Of a DNA stretch of 64,000 nt, positions 56,573 through 64,000 are shown piece after piece (position 1 is the first letter of the stretch; each line of letters begins with the position of its first letter). The notes under the pieces were generated by a model. It was given only the letters and a program-made list of their open reading frames with translations, did no database searches and was not told the DNA's origin. This stretch comes from Deltaproteobacteria bacterium HGW-Deltaproteobacteria-6 (GTDB taxonomy: Bacteria; Desulfobacterota; Syntrophia; Syntrophales; Smithellaceae): positions 780,979 to 844,978 of the forward strand of contig PHAT01000001.1 of assembly GCA_002840435.1 (NCBI GenBank), given 5' to 3'. The position numbers were made by a program, and so were the translations under genes.

Positions 56573-58018
56573 ATGAATGGATTTTTATCAATTATGTGCA
56601 AAATAATTCAAAAGCAATATTTTTCTTTCGCCTTGATTTTGTTCCTGGCATTTTTCGGGACACAAAACGCCTTTGCCGCTTTTACGATTGACGACGAAAA
56701 AAAGCTGGGCAAGGAAATTTATGATAAACTCGAAAAAAATAATTTTTTACTCCATGATAAAAAGCTGAATGCCTACATTACAGCAATCGGCAACCGGCTT
56801 CTGGCTCAAAGCAAGAAGGCTTCTTTTGACTTTACTTTCTCCATCTTCAACAGCTCAGGTATCAACGCGTTTGCCACACCCGGCGGTTATATTTATGTCA
56901 ATAAAGGATTAATCACCGCCATGGAAAACGAAGCGCAACTGGCCGGTGTCATGGCGCACGAAATCGCTCATGCTAACTCCCGGCATGTTGCCAGCATTAT
57001 TGAAAAATCACAAAAGCTTAATATTGCCATGCTAGCCGGAATCATCGCCGGCGCCTTCCTCGGCGGCGGCGGAGACGCAACAGCCGCCATTGCCGCTTTT
57101 TCCGTAGCGGGCGCCAGTTCAATGACCCTCAAATATCAACGGGAACATGAAGAAGAAGCAGACCGGCTGGGAATTGAAAGCCTGGTGAACGCCGGTTACA
57201 ATCCGGCAGCCATGGTTGAATTTCTCAAATTGATCAAGCAGTATGAATTCTATTCCAGAAACATACCGTCCTACCTGCGGACGCATCCGGGAACCGATGA
57301 TCGTATTTTTTACCTGGACAGCCTGCTTCAAACCGAATATCGCCGGCGCAGCGGCGCCGGAAATATTGTCGGTAATTTTGTGCGGATGCAGGCTTTAATT
57401 GCCCAGGACATGGATGAACTCAATAAACACCGCAGACAACTTATGACGTCTTTACAAAAAGATTCACGCAACGTTGATCTGCTTTACTCTCTGGCTCTGA
57501 CGGAAGATCAGCTCGGTCACACCAGCGCCGCCCTGGAATATCTGAACAAAGGATTGAAGCTTTCACCGCAGGATGGAGATATTTTAACGAGCATCGGCCT
57601 GATATACCTGAAAACGGGCAATGCCGGCCAAGCCCGCACATATCTGCTGAGAGCAGCGAAGATCCATCCCGAAAACGAGCAGGTTTCGCTTGCTCTGGGT
57701 AAAGCTTACTTTGCCACGGGTGACTTTCAAAACGCACTCAACTATTTTCTGAAACTGCAGGACAGGACATTCGATGACATCGACATTAACTACCACATCG
57801 CCATGTCTTACGGCAGGCTGAATCAACAGGGTGACGCGCATTATTTTTTTGGTCTATATTTCAAAAAAGAGAAAAAGAAAGAAAGCGCCCTCTTTCATTT
57901 TCGCAAGGCGCTTGAATATTATCCTGAAGGAACACAAAGAGCAATTGCCATTCGTGACGCTATCAATGAATTGAACACCAAACCTAAAAACCCGGACAAG
58001 AAACCAGGCCGCCAGTAG
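56573..58018 (+). CDS. M48 metalloprotease with TPR repeats (BepA/YfgC-like)
   Basis: 481 aa with a signal peptide (residues about 8-36, AFAA cleavage). The zinc motif HEIAH is at residues 129-133 in MAHEIAHANSRHVASI, with a third ligand Glu in EEEADRLGIE. Several TPR-like helices follow from about residue 295 (LLYSLALTEDQLGHTSAALE and similar). BepA-type proteins in the periplasm assist outer membrane protein and LPS transport assembly and destroy failed ones. It is divergent to cmk. Confidence 0.9.
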   Translation: MNGFLSIMCKIIQKQYFSFALILFLAFFGTQNAFAAFTIDDEKKLGKEIYDKLEKNNFLLHDKKLNAYITAIGNRLLAQSKKASFDFTFSIFNSSGINAFATPGGYIYVNKGLITAMENEAQLAGVMAHEIAHANSRHVASIIEKSQKLNIAMLAGIIAGAFLGGGGDATAAIAAFSVAGASSMTLKYQREHEEEADRLGIESLVNAGYNPAAMVEFLKLIKQYEFYSRNIPSYLRTHPGTDDRIFYLDSLLQTEYRRRSGAGNIVGNFVRMQALIAQDMDELNKHRRQLMTSLQKDSRNVDLLYSLALTEDQLGHTSAALEYLNKGLKLSPQDGDILTSIGLIYLKTGNAGQARTYLLRAAKIHPENEQVSLALGKAYFATGDFQNALNYFLKLQDRTFDDIDINYHIAMSYGRLNQQGDAHYFFGLYFKKEKKKESALFHFRKALEYYPEGTQRAIAIRDAINELNTKPKNPDKKPGRQ

Positions 58019-58085
58019 AACGATTCTGAATAAATTCCCTTTAAAATCGTGTTTTTAATCGGAAACTGACAGTCCATCTTTATCG

Positions 58086-58114
58086 TTGCGAAAAAAGGGA
58101 CAATACATTATAAG
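58086..58114 (+). promoter_or_regulatory. Promoter upstream of adk
   Basis: TTGCGA (58086-58091) and TATAAG (58109-58114) with a 17-bp spacer. AAAGGAGTT lies just before the adk start at 58155. Confidence 0.6.
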
Positions 58115-58154
58115 GCATCTACTTTAATATTTTTTACGAAAGGAGTTTGAACAA

Positions 58155-58829
58155 GTGAACATTTTAATATTTGGCCCCAACGGCAGCGGTAAAGGCACTC
58201 AAGGCGCTATTGTACAGAAGAAATATGGAGTTCCCCATATTGAAACCGGTGTTATTTTCCGTCAGAATATTTCGAAAAAAACCCCGCTGGGAGAAAAAGC
58301 AAAAGCATTTATTGACCGCGGCGAACTCGTCCCGGATGATATTACCATTCCCATGATTCTGAACCGCCTCAAAGAAGATGACTGCAAAAACGGCTGGCTT
58401 CTGGACGGCTTCCCCCGTAACCTGGTTCAGGCTGAAGCTCTCTGGGCGGCCCTGCAGAAAGAAAACATTAAACTTGATTTCGTCATTGAAATCGATCTGG
58501 ATCGTGAAACGGCTAAACAGCGCATCATGGGGCGCAGGTTGTGTAAAATGGACAACAACCATCCCAACAATATTTACATCGACGCCATCAAGCCCCATTC
58601 CCATGATGGAAAGACCGTCTGTCGCGTCTGCGGTTGCGAAGAATTATCCGCCCGCGCCGATGATCAGGATACCTCGGCCATTGATAAACGTCATGGCATT
58701 TACTACGACACGAAAACCGGCACACTGGCCGGCGTAAACTATTTCAAGGAAAGAACCAAAGTCATTATCGTTGACGGACGCGCCGGCGTTAAAGAAGTTT
58801 CCGAAGATCTCATGAAGAAACTGATCTAG
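58155..58829 (+). CDS. adk: Adenylate kinase
   Basis: 224 aa, starting with GTG and MNILIFGPNGSGKGTQGAIV. It has the P-loop GPNGSGKGT, LLDGFPRNLVQAEAL and RIMGRRLCKMDN. A LID domain with Cys residues (VCRVCGCEELSARADDQD in part) suggests a zinc-stabilised lid. It equilibrates ATP, ADP and AMP. Followed by a terminator at 58853. The promoter at 58086 serves it alone. Confidence 0.93.
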   Translation: MNILIFGPNGSGKGTQGAIVQKKYGVPHIETGVIFRQNISKKTPLGEKAKAFIDRGELVPDDITIPMILNRLKEDDCKNGWLLDGFPRNLVQAEALWAALQKENIKLDFVIEIDLDRETAKQRIMGRRLCKMDNNHPNNIYIDAIKPHSHDGKTVCRVCGCEELSARADDQDTSAIDKRHGIYYDTKTGTLAGVNYFKERTKVIIVDGRAGVKEVSEDLMKKLI

Positions 58830-58852
58830 TTGAACAGGAAAGAATAATAATC

Positions 58853-58884
58853 AAAGCCCGCCGAACCATCGGAGGGCTTTTTTT
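58853..58884 (+). terminator. Intrinsic terminator between adk and lepA
   Basis: AAAGCCC and GGGCTTT pair, with CCGA/TCGG inside and ACCA loop, followed by TTTTTTT. It ends just 8 nt before the lepA start codon. Confidence 0.85.
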
Positions 58885-58892
58885 AACACCCT

Positions 58893-60689
58893 ATGGAAAA
58901 CATTAGAAACTTCAGTATCATCGCCCATATCGATCACGGCAAGTCCACGCTGGCCGACCGTTTGATCCAGTTTACCGGCGTCTGTAATGAAAGAAATTTT
59001 CAGGACCAGATGCTGGACAATATGGACATCGAGCGGGAACGCGGCATCACTATCAAAAGTAACGCCATCTCCCTGCCCTATCGCGCCAAGGATGGGAAAG
59101 AATATATTTTAAACCTGATCGACACGCCGGGACATGTGGACTTTTCATATGAAGTCTCCCGATCACTGGCATCCTGCGAAGGCGTTCTCCTGCTGATCGA
59201 TGCCGCCCAGGGCGTGCAGGCGCAAACCCTGGCCAATCTTTATCTGGCGATGGAACACAACCTGGCCATCATTCCGATCATCAATAAAATTGATCTACCG
59301 TCCGCCGATATTGACCGGGTTCTGGAAGAAATAGACTCGGAACTGGGACTGGATCCGGACACCCATATCAAATGCTCCGCGAAAGAAGGCATTGGAATCG
59401 AAGAAATTCTGGAAGCCATTGTCGAGCGCATTCCACCACCCAAAGGCGACGCCGCGAATCCCCTGGCTGCTTTGATTTTTGATGCCAAGTATGATTCATT
59501 CCGGGGCACCATCATTCATTGCCGCGTTTTTGAAGGAAGCGTTAAAGCCGGCGATATCATCAAATTCATGTACAACGGCACCACGTATAAGGTGGAAGAA
59601 GTGGGCCATTTTCTGCTGACGCGCACCAAACGAGAAAAACTTTCCGCGGGCGATGTTGGCTATATCATCGCCGGCGTTAAAACCGTTGCGGATGTGCGCA
59701 CCGGCGACACCATCACTCTGCAGGATAAACCATGCTTGCATCCCCTGCCCGGCTTTAAAGAAGTAAAGCCCGTCGTCTTCGCCTCGATTTACCCCATCGC
59801 GTCCGACGATTATCAGGATCTGGCCGATTCGCTGGAAAAGTACAAGCTCAACGACGCGTCATTCATTTATGAAAAAGATTCATCCGCCGCGCTGGGACAA
59901 GGTTTCCGCTGCGGCTTTTTAGGCCTGCTCCATCTGGATATCGTGCAGGAAAGACTGGAAAGAGAATTTGATCTCTCCATCATTCTCTCCGTCCCCAGTG
60001 TGCGTTACCGTTTCACACTCAAAGACAACAGGATAATTTACGTGGATAATCCCACCCACTATCCCGATCCTTCGGAAATCGCCAAAGGCGAAGAGCCTTA
60101 TATCCGAGCCGCCATGATGCTTCCCGAGCGTTATCTGGGCACGGTTATGAAACTGTGTATGGATAAACGCGGTGTGAACTCCAATATGACTTACACCGGT
60201 CCGGGACGCGTCGAACTATCCTATGAGATGCCCCTGGGGGAAGTTATTTTTGATTTCTATGACCGTTTCAAGTCCGTAACGCAGGGTTATGGATCATTTG
60301 ATTACGACATCATCGATTACCGGGAAAGCAATCTGGTGCTGCTGGACATTCTGGTTAACGGCGAAAAGGTTGACGCGCTTTCACAGATTGTTCACCGTGA
60401 CCGCGCCCGCGCCCGCGCCCTTCTGGCCTGCGACCGCCTCAAGGACGAAATACCCCGGCAGATGTATAAAATTGCCATTCAGGGCGCCATCGGCGGAGAA
60501 ATCATCGCCCGCAGCACCATCAGCGCTTTCCGCAAAGACGTTACGGCCAAATGCTACGGCGGCGACATTACCCGCAAAAGAAAACTCCTTGAAAAGCAAA
60601 AAGCCGGCAAGAAGCGCATGAAGATGATCGGCTCGGTCAGCATTCCGCAGAGCGCGTTTCTGGCAGTTTTGAAGTCAGACAACGACTAG
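58893..60689 (+). CDS. lepA: Elongation factor 4 (LepA)
   Basis: 598 aa with the canonical start [24 protein letters not shown]1 HIDHGKST, switch [17 protein letters not shown] and NKID. Domains II-V and the LepA-specific C-terminus ([17 protein letters not shown]) follow. It is a ribosome-bound GTPase that helps translation under stress. The start is certain from homology, but no Shine-Dalgarno is seen and a terminator hairpin ends 8 nt upstream. Confidence 0.95.
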   Translation: MENIRNFSIIAHIDHGKSTLADRLIQFTGVCNERNFQDQMLDNMDIERERGITIKSNAISLPYRAKDGKEYILNLIDTPGHVDFSYEVSRSLASCEGVLLLIDAAQGVQAQTLANLYLAMEHNLAIIPIINKIDLPSADIDRVLEEIDSELGLDPDTHIKCSAKEGIGIEEILEAIVERIPPPKGDAANPLAALIFDAKYDSFRGTIIHCRVFEGSVKAGDIIKFMYNGTTYKVEEVGHFLLTRTKREKLSAGDVGYIIAGVKTVADVRTGDTITLQDKPCLHPLPGFKEVKPVVFASIYPIASDDYQDLADSLEKYKLNDASFIYEKDSSAALGQGFRCGFLGLLHLDIVQERLEREFDLSIILSVPSVRYRFTLKDNRIIYVDNPTHYPDPSEIAKGEEPYIRAAMMLPERYLGTVMKLCMDKRGVNSNMTYTGPGRVELSYEMPLGEVIFDFYDRFKSVTQGYGSFDYDIIDYRESNLVLLDILVNGEKVDALSQIVHRDRARARALLACDRLKDEIPRQMYKIAIQGAIGGEIIARSTISAFRKDVTAKCYGGDITRKRKLLEKQKAGKKRMKMIGSVSIPQSAFLAVLKSDND

Positions 60690-60704
60690 GTATGCTATTT
60701 CCTC

Positions 60705-60803
60705 TTCAAGAGCTAGCGGCGTTGGCTGCGTCGTCTGGCTCCTCGACGTACAAACAAGTACGCCTGCGTCGCCTCCTCCTTGCCGCCTTGCTATCATCTT
60801 GAA
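60705..60803. repeat. Palindromic intergenic repeat after lepA
   Basis: TTCAAGA and TCTTGAA at the ends, GCGGCG-type arms inside, and CGTAC-AAACAA-GTACG in the centre make a 99-bp imperfect palindrome. The layout is that of dispersed bacterial intergenic repeats I associate with several proteobacteria. No coding frame is present. Confidence 0.55.
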
Positions 60804-60841
60804 TATGAAACAGAATATTTTTTGAACATTAAAAAGTAATT

Positions 60842-61987
60842 TTGTTGCGAATGATGTTTATGAATAATGATCATGGCGGGCTCTATATTCATGTTCCCTT
60901 TTGCCTCAGCAAGTGCGGGTATTGCAGTTTTTACTCGACCGCTTTGACGCATCTTATTCCTGAATTTGTAGAAGCCGTCATAAATGAGATGGCTTTGTAT
61001 GACAATATCTTTTCATCTTTTGACACCATCTATATCGGCGGCGGCACACCTTCCCTGCTTTCCGTTCAGCAAATTGACGACATCCTCAAAGCCGTCCACC
61101 ACAATTTTGATATTGACCGGCAGACTGAAATCACGATGGAAGTCAATCCCGGCGATGTGTCATTTGAATATTTTCAAACGCTGCGCCAGTTGGGAATTAA
61201 TCGTCTGAATATCGGCATCCAATCCTTTGACGATCACCTTTTGAAATTTCTTGGACGCCGACATACGGCAAACGTTGCCGTGGCCGCAATAAATGCAGCC
61301 CGCAAGGCTGGATTTAACAATATCGGCATGGATTTAATCTATGGCGTATCAGGCCAGGATATTGATACGTGGAAGCAAACACTGAAAAAAGCGCTTTCCT
61401 TCATACCGGAACATCTTTCCTGCTATCAGCTCTCACTCGGTAAGAAAACACCGCTGGCCAAACTATACAAGCAAGACGGCTTACAACTGCCTTCTGAAAA
61501 CCAATCACTGGATTTCTTTATGACAACGTCACAGATACTGACCGATGCAGGTTACATTCATTACGAAGTATCCAACTTTGCCCGCACCGATTTTTTTAAA
61601 TCCAGACACAACATGAAATACTGGCGGCATGCGCCTTATCTGGGTCTGGGGCCTGCCGCCCATTCCTTTATGGATCGTAAACGCTGGTGGAACAAGGCGG
61701 TTGTCAAATCCTACCTTAAGAATATTTCTGAAGGAAAGAAATCCATAGATAAATCAGAAAATCTCACCCTTGAACAACTGGCATTTGAATCAATATTTCT
61801 GGCTATGCGCACGAAAGACGGGATTAATCTTGCGAACTATAAAACCTGCTTTGGTTCTGACTTGCTGGTCGAAAAAAGACAGATCATCGAAGCGTTGATT
61901 AAGAACAACCTGCTGGAATTGAAAAACGGTTCTATCTGCCCGACACTGTCCGGCATGGCAGTAGCGGATAGTCTGGCACTCATTTAA
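60842..61987 (+). CDS. HemW-like radical SAM protein
   Basis: 381 aa with the cluster motif CLSKCGYC at residues 21-28 in a HVPFCLSKCGYCSFYS context, then IYIGGGTPSLLS, EVNPGDVS, RLNIGIQSFDDHLLKFLGR and AHSFMDRKRWWN. The C-terminal part is a winged-helix-like domain. HemW proteins resemble coproporphyrinogen III oxidase but are mostly heme chaperones. The start (TTG, ATG or a further ATG in the first seven residues) is uncertain. Confidence 0.88.
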   Translation: MLRMMFMNNDHGGLYIHVPFCLSKCGYCSFYSTALTHLIPEFVEAVINEMALYDNIFSSFDTIYIGGGTPSLLSVQQIDDILKAVHHNFDIDRQTEITMEVNPGDVSFEYFQTLRQLGINRLNIGIQSFDDHLLKFLGRRHTANVAVAAINAARKAGFNNIGMDLIYGVSGQDIDTWKQTLKKALSFIPEHLSCYQLSLGKKTPLAKLYKQDGLQLPSENQSLDFFMTTSQILTDAGYIHYEVSNFARTDFFKSRHNMKYWRHAPYLGLGPAAHSFMDRKRWWNKAVVKSYLKNISEGKKSIDKSENLTLEQLAFESIFLAMRTKDGINLANYKTCFGSDLLVEKRQIIEALIKNNLLELKNGSICPTLSGMAVADSLALI

Positions 61988-62029
61988 AAAAATCCCCCTT
62001 TTTTAAAGGGGGACAAAGGGGGATTTTTT
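61987..62029. terminator. Bidirectional terminator-like palindrome
   Basis: AAAAAATCCCCC (61987-61998) pairs with GGGGGATTTTTT (62018-62029); an alternative stem uses CCCCC/GGGGG at 61994-62012. Both strands end in T-runs. It lies between the convergent hemW-like and MBL genes. Bases 62030-62105 hold nothing recognisable. Confidence 0.75.
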
Positions 62030-62105
62030 GACATTCAACTATTAATAAAATCCTCCCCAACTCTCCTTTATACCCTGAAGGGCACAAGTAAAAGGAGGGA
62101 GAATC

Positions 62106-62792
62106 TCAGTCGTACTCCTCAAGATATCGCTCAATATAATCCAGCACTTTATTTTTTGGCTGATAAATGCCGAAGTGGCCTTCGCACAGGATGTCGGCGT
62201 CCAGGTCAAGAAGCATCTGCATCGACTTTTTCCACGCTTCGATATCCGAGCCAAATGCTTTGTTGAACGGTCCGTGAATATCCTGGCCGAATAAAATTCT
62301 CTTGCCTGCCCTGTCCAGATAAATGGAAATTGAACCCGGCGTGTGGCCGGGTGTGTGCAGACAGTGTAATTCCTCATCGCCGAATTTCAATATTTCACGC
62401 GCACCCGTTAACTTCTGATCAACTATTGTGGGTGGAAAAGTCGTCCCGTACCAGTTGGCCGCGGTTCGAATCGAATCGCCTGTCTCCAGCGCCCTTGCAT
62501 CCAATTCATGAATGACGATTTTGGCGCCGTATTTTTCCCGGAAGTAAGGCGCGGAGCCGATATGATCAATATGGCAGTGTGTCAGGATTACATGCGATAC
62601 TGAAACAGGACTCAAACCAAGCATCTCAATATTGCGGACAATCTGTGAAGAACTCCTGCCCGCGCCGGAATCAATCATCGTAAGCGATCCTGCAAAATCG
62701 ATCAGGTATACTGCCGCATCTTCGGCCGCAGTTACATCGGGGCCGCCGATCAGATAAACGCCTTTGATAATCTCTGCAGTTTTCATCCTCAT
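62106..62792 (-). CDS. MBL-fold metallohydrolase
   Basis: 228 aa with HCHIDH (about residue 94), CLHTPGHTPGSISIYL, RILFGQDIHG and DILCEGHFG, the full set of zinc ligands for a glyoxalase II-like enzyme. No signal peptide. The substrate is unknown; family members hydrolyse thioesters or lactones. It follows pyrD on the same strand. The ATG lies 4 nt past the pyrD stop; an internal ATG two codons later is also possible. Confidence 0.85.
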   Translation of the reverse strand: MRMKTAEIIKGVYLIGGPDVTAAEDAAVYLIDFAGSLTMIDSGAGRSSSQIVRNIEMLGLSPVSVSHVILTHCHIDHIGSAPYFREKYGAKIVIHELDARALETGDSIRTAANWYGTTFPPTIVDQKLTGAREILKFGDEELHCLHTPGHTPGSISIYLDRAGKRILFGQDIHGPFNKAFGSDIEAWKKSMQMLLDLDADILCEGHFGIYQPKNKVLDYIERYLEEYD

Positions 62793-62795
62793 GTT

Positions 62796-63731
62796 TTATG
62801 TGCGCAATGTTCCAACAATATCTTTTATGCTTTTTATTTTACGGTCACGCAGGTAATGCCCGATGCCGTCAATGATTTCTACTGTCGCGCAGGGATTAAT
62901 GAAATTGGCCGTGCCGATTTGCACTGCTTTGGCTCCCGCTATCATAAATTCCAGGGCATCCTCAGCCGTCACAATACCACCGATACCGATAATCGGCACA
63001 GATACTTTTTGAGCCACCTGCCAGACCATCCTCAGCGCGACCGGTTTAATGGCCGGACCGGACAGGCCTCCGGTAATATTTTTCAGATGCGGGGTTCTCG
63101 TTTTCAAATCAATGGACATGCCGGTAAGCGTATTGATCAGGGACACCGCATCCGCCCCGGCTTCTTCGACCGCCTGCGCAATAGCCGTGATGTCCGCGAC
63201 GTTGGGCGTGAGTTTAACGATCACCGGCAAATCCGTTTCAGCCTTCACGCGGCGGGTCACTTCAGCCGCCGCTTTCGGATCGGAACCGAAACTCAAGCCT
63301 CCTTTTTTAACATTCGGACAGGAAACATTGACTTCCAGGGCGTGAACACCCTGAACCCTGCTCAGCTTTCGGGCGACCTGCGCATATTCTGAATAACTTT
63401 CACCATAGATATTGGCAATGACAGCGACGTCGTACCGGCGTAAAAAGGGAAGTTTCTCATCGATAAACACATCGACGCCGATATTCTGCAAACCCACGGC
63501 ATTCAGCATACCGCCTGATGTTTCAATGATCCGCGGCGGCGGATTGCCCAGACGCGGATTGAGCGACAGCCCTTTTACCACAATGCCGCCCAACCGGTTT
63601 AAGTCCACATAATCCGCATATTCTTCACCGTAGCCAAATGTTCCGGATGCCGTCATGACCGGATTTTTCAGCTTCAATCCGGCAATTTCCATCGCCATTG
63701 TCGCATCGAATTTTATTTTTTTTGTTCCCAC
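62796..63731 (-). CDS. pyrD: Dihydroorotate dehydrogenase B, catalytic subunit
   Basis: About 311 aa. FMN-barrel features are MTASGTFGYGEEYADYVDL, GGIVVKGLSLNPRLGNPPPRI, VEVNVSCPNVKKGG in variant form with the catalytic Cys, VKLTPNVADI and IIGIGGIVTAEDALEFM. It oxidises dihydroorotate in pyrimidine synthesis, working with PyrK. The GTG at 63731 has GGGAATAAAC upstream; TTG 63743 is an alternative start. It directly follows pyrK. Confidence 0.92.
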   Translation of the reverse strand: MGTKKIKFDATMAMEIAGLKLKNPVMTASGTFGYGEEYADYVDLNRLGGIVVKGLSLNPRLGNPPPRIIETSGGMLNAVGLQNIGVDVFIDEKLPFLRRYDVAVIANIYGESYSEYAQVARKLSRVQGVHALEVNVSCPNVKKGGLSFGSDPKAAAEVTRRVKAETDLPVIVKLTPNVADITAIAQAVEEAGADAVSLINTLTGMSIDLKTRTPHLKNITGGLSGPAIKPVALRMVWQVAQKVSVPIIGIGGIVTAEDALEFMIAGAKAVQIGTANFINPCATVEIIDGIGHYLRDRKIKSIKDIVGTLRT

Positions 63732-63733
63732 GT

Positions 63734-64000
63734 TTATTCCCAAATCACTTTCTGAAGATCAAAAACCGGTCCGTCCGCACACACCCGCTTGTATGCCTTC
63801 CGGCCCTGGTCATCTTTAACAGCCACGGCACAGCCCACACAGGCGCCCACCCCGCAGGCCATGCGTTCTTCCAGCGATACCTGGCAGAAATATTTATCGT
63901 CCAGGATTGCTGATAAAGACCGGAGCATCGGCCGGGGTCCGCAGGCATAAACCGCCGTCCGGGCAGGTTCATATTTTTTAATGTCTTTTTGAAACGCTTT
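63734..64000 (-). CDS. pyrK: Dihydroorotate dehydrogenase electron-transfer subunit, 3' part
   Basis: The C-terminal 88 residues of PyrK; the 5' end lies beyond the right edge. The [2Fe-2S] motif is MACGVGACVGCAVAVKDD in part, with a final Cys in RVCADGPVF, and VYACGPRPMLRSL marks the end of the FAD/NAD domain. It carries electrons from dihydroorotate to NAD+. It overlaps or abuts the pyrD start. Confidence 0.9.
   Translation of the reverse strand, partial: KAFQKDIKKYEPARTAVYACGPRPMLRSLSAILDDKYFCQVSLEERMACGVGACVGCAVAVKDDQGRKAYKRVCADGPVFDLQKVIWE

Noticed and set aside
60690-60841. Insertion sequence remnant after lepA
   Set aside because: No transposase fragment or target duplication; the palindromic repeat explains it better.

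Overview
The window is a bacterial chromosome segment carrying most of an integrated temperate phage (left, about 1-39,255) next to conserved housekeeping genes (right, about 39,256-64,000). The core gene set (tRNA-Pro, rdgB, rph, amidase, relA/spoT, proS, ispG, a purF-like gene, coaD, rsmD, pssA/psd, a glutaredoxin/FTR pair, enoyl-CoA hydratase, ihfB, sppA, rpsA, cmk, adk, lepA, hemW-like, pyrD/pyrK) looks like a deltaproteobacterium / Desulfobacterota. A Syntrophus/Smithella-like syntroph is my best guess, inferred from gene content and protein style rather than from any search.

Prophage, late arm (1-20,744, minus strand, read right to left): terminase small and large subunits, HK97-type portal, ClpP-like prohead protease and major capsid protein, head decoration/fibre-like proteins, an O-antigen-ligase-like membrane protein, head-tail connectors, a DUF3168-like tail completion protein, a glycosyltransferase, tail tube, a G/GT tail assembly chaperone pair with a canonical -1 frameshift signal, a gp10-like protein, a tape measure protein and tail-tip proteins. 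This is a long-tailed (siphovirus-type) phage. Its far end, with fibres, lysis genes and the other attachment site, lies left of base 1.

Prophage, replication/modification arm (20,741-26,962, minus strand): HNH nuclease, DUF1064 nuclease-like protein, replication initiator with a likely embedded origin (DnaA box, purine hexamer repeats, 11-bp iterons), zinc-ribbon protein, radical SAM enzyme, second HNH protein, a cytosine methyltransferase broken by one base in a G8 tract, an N4/N6-type methyltransferase and several tiny coupled genes. Immunity region (about 25.6-28.3 kb): Cro-like and CI-like genes face each other across perfect promoter elements and 8-3-8 inverted-repeat operators. The same operator pair, with the same 33-bp spacing, recurs at the early plus-strand promoter near 28,280, so one repressor probably controls both arms.

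Prophage, early plus-strand operon (28,446-39,230): small coupled genes, a Rad50/SbcC-like ATPase, RecT and an MBL-fold protein (a recombination module), a structured non-coding stretch at 33.6-33.9 kb, several Cys-rich small proteins, NinB-like and ASCH-like proteins, an excisionase-like HTH gene and a tyrosine integrase. The integrase ends 25 bp from the 3' end of tRNA-Pro(UGG), the probable attachment gene.

Core region: nearly all genes are ordinary. Exceptions are a PurF homologue without the N-terminal nucleophile cysteine, a stand-alone sigma-70 region-4 protein, a glutaredoxin coupled to a ferredoxin-thioredoxin-reductase-like protein, a palindromic intergenic repeat after lepA, and lepA itself, which starts 8 nt after a terminator hairpin with no visible Shine-Dalgarno sequence.
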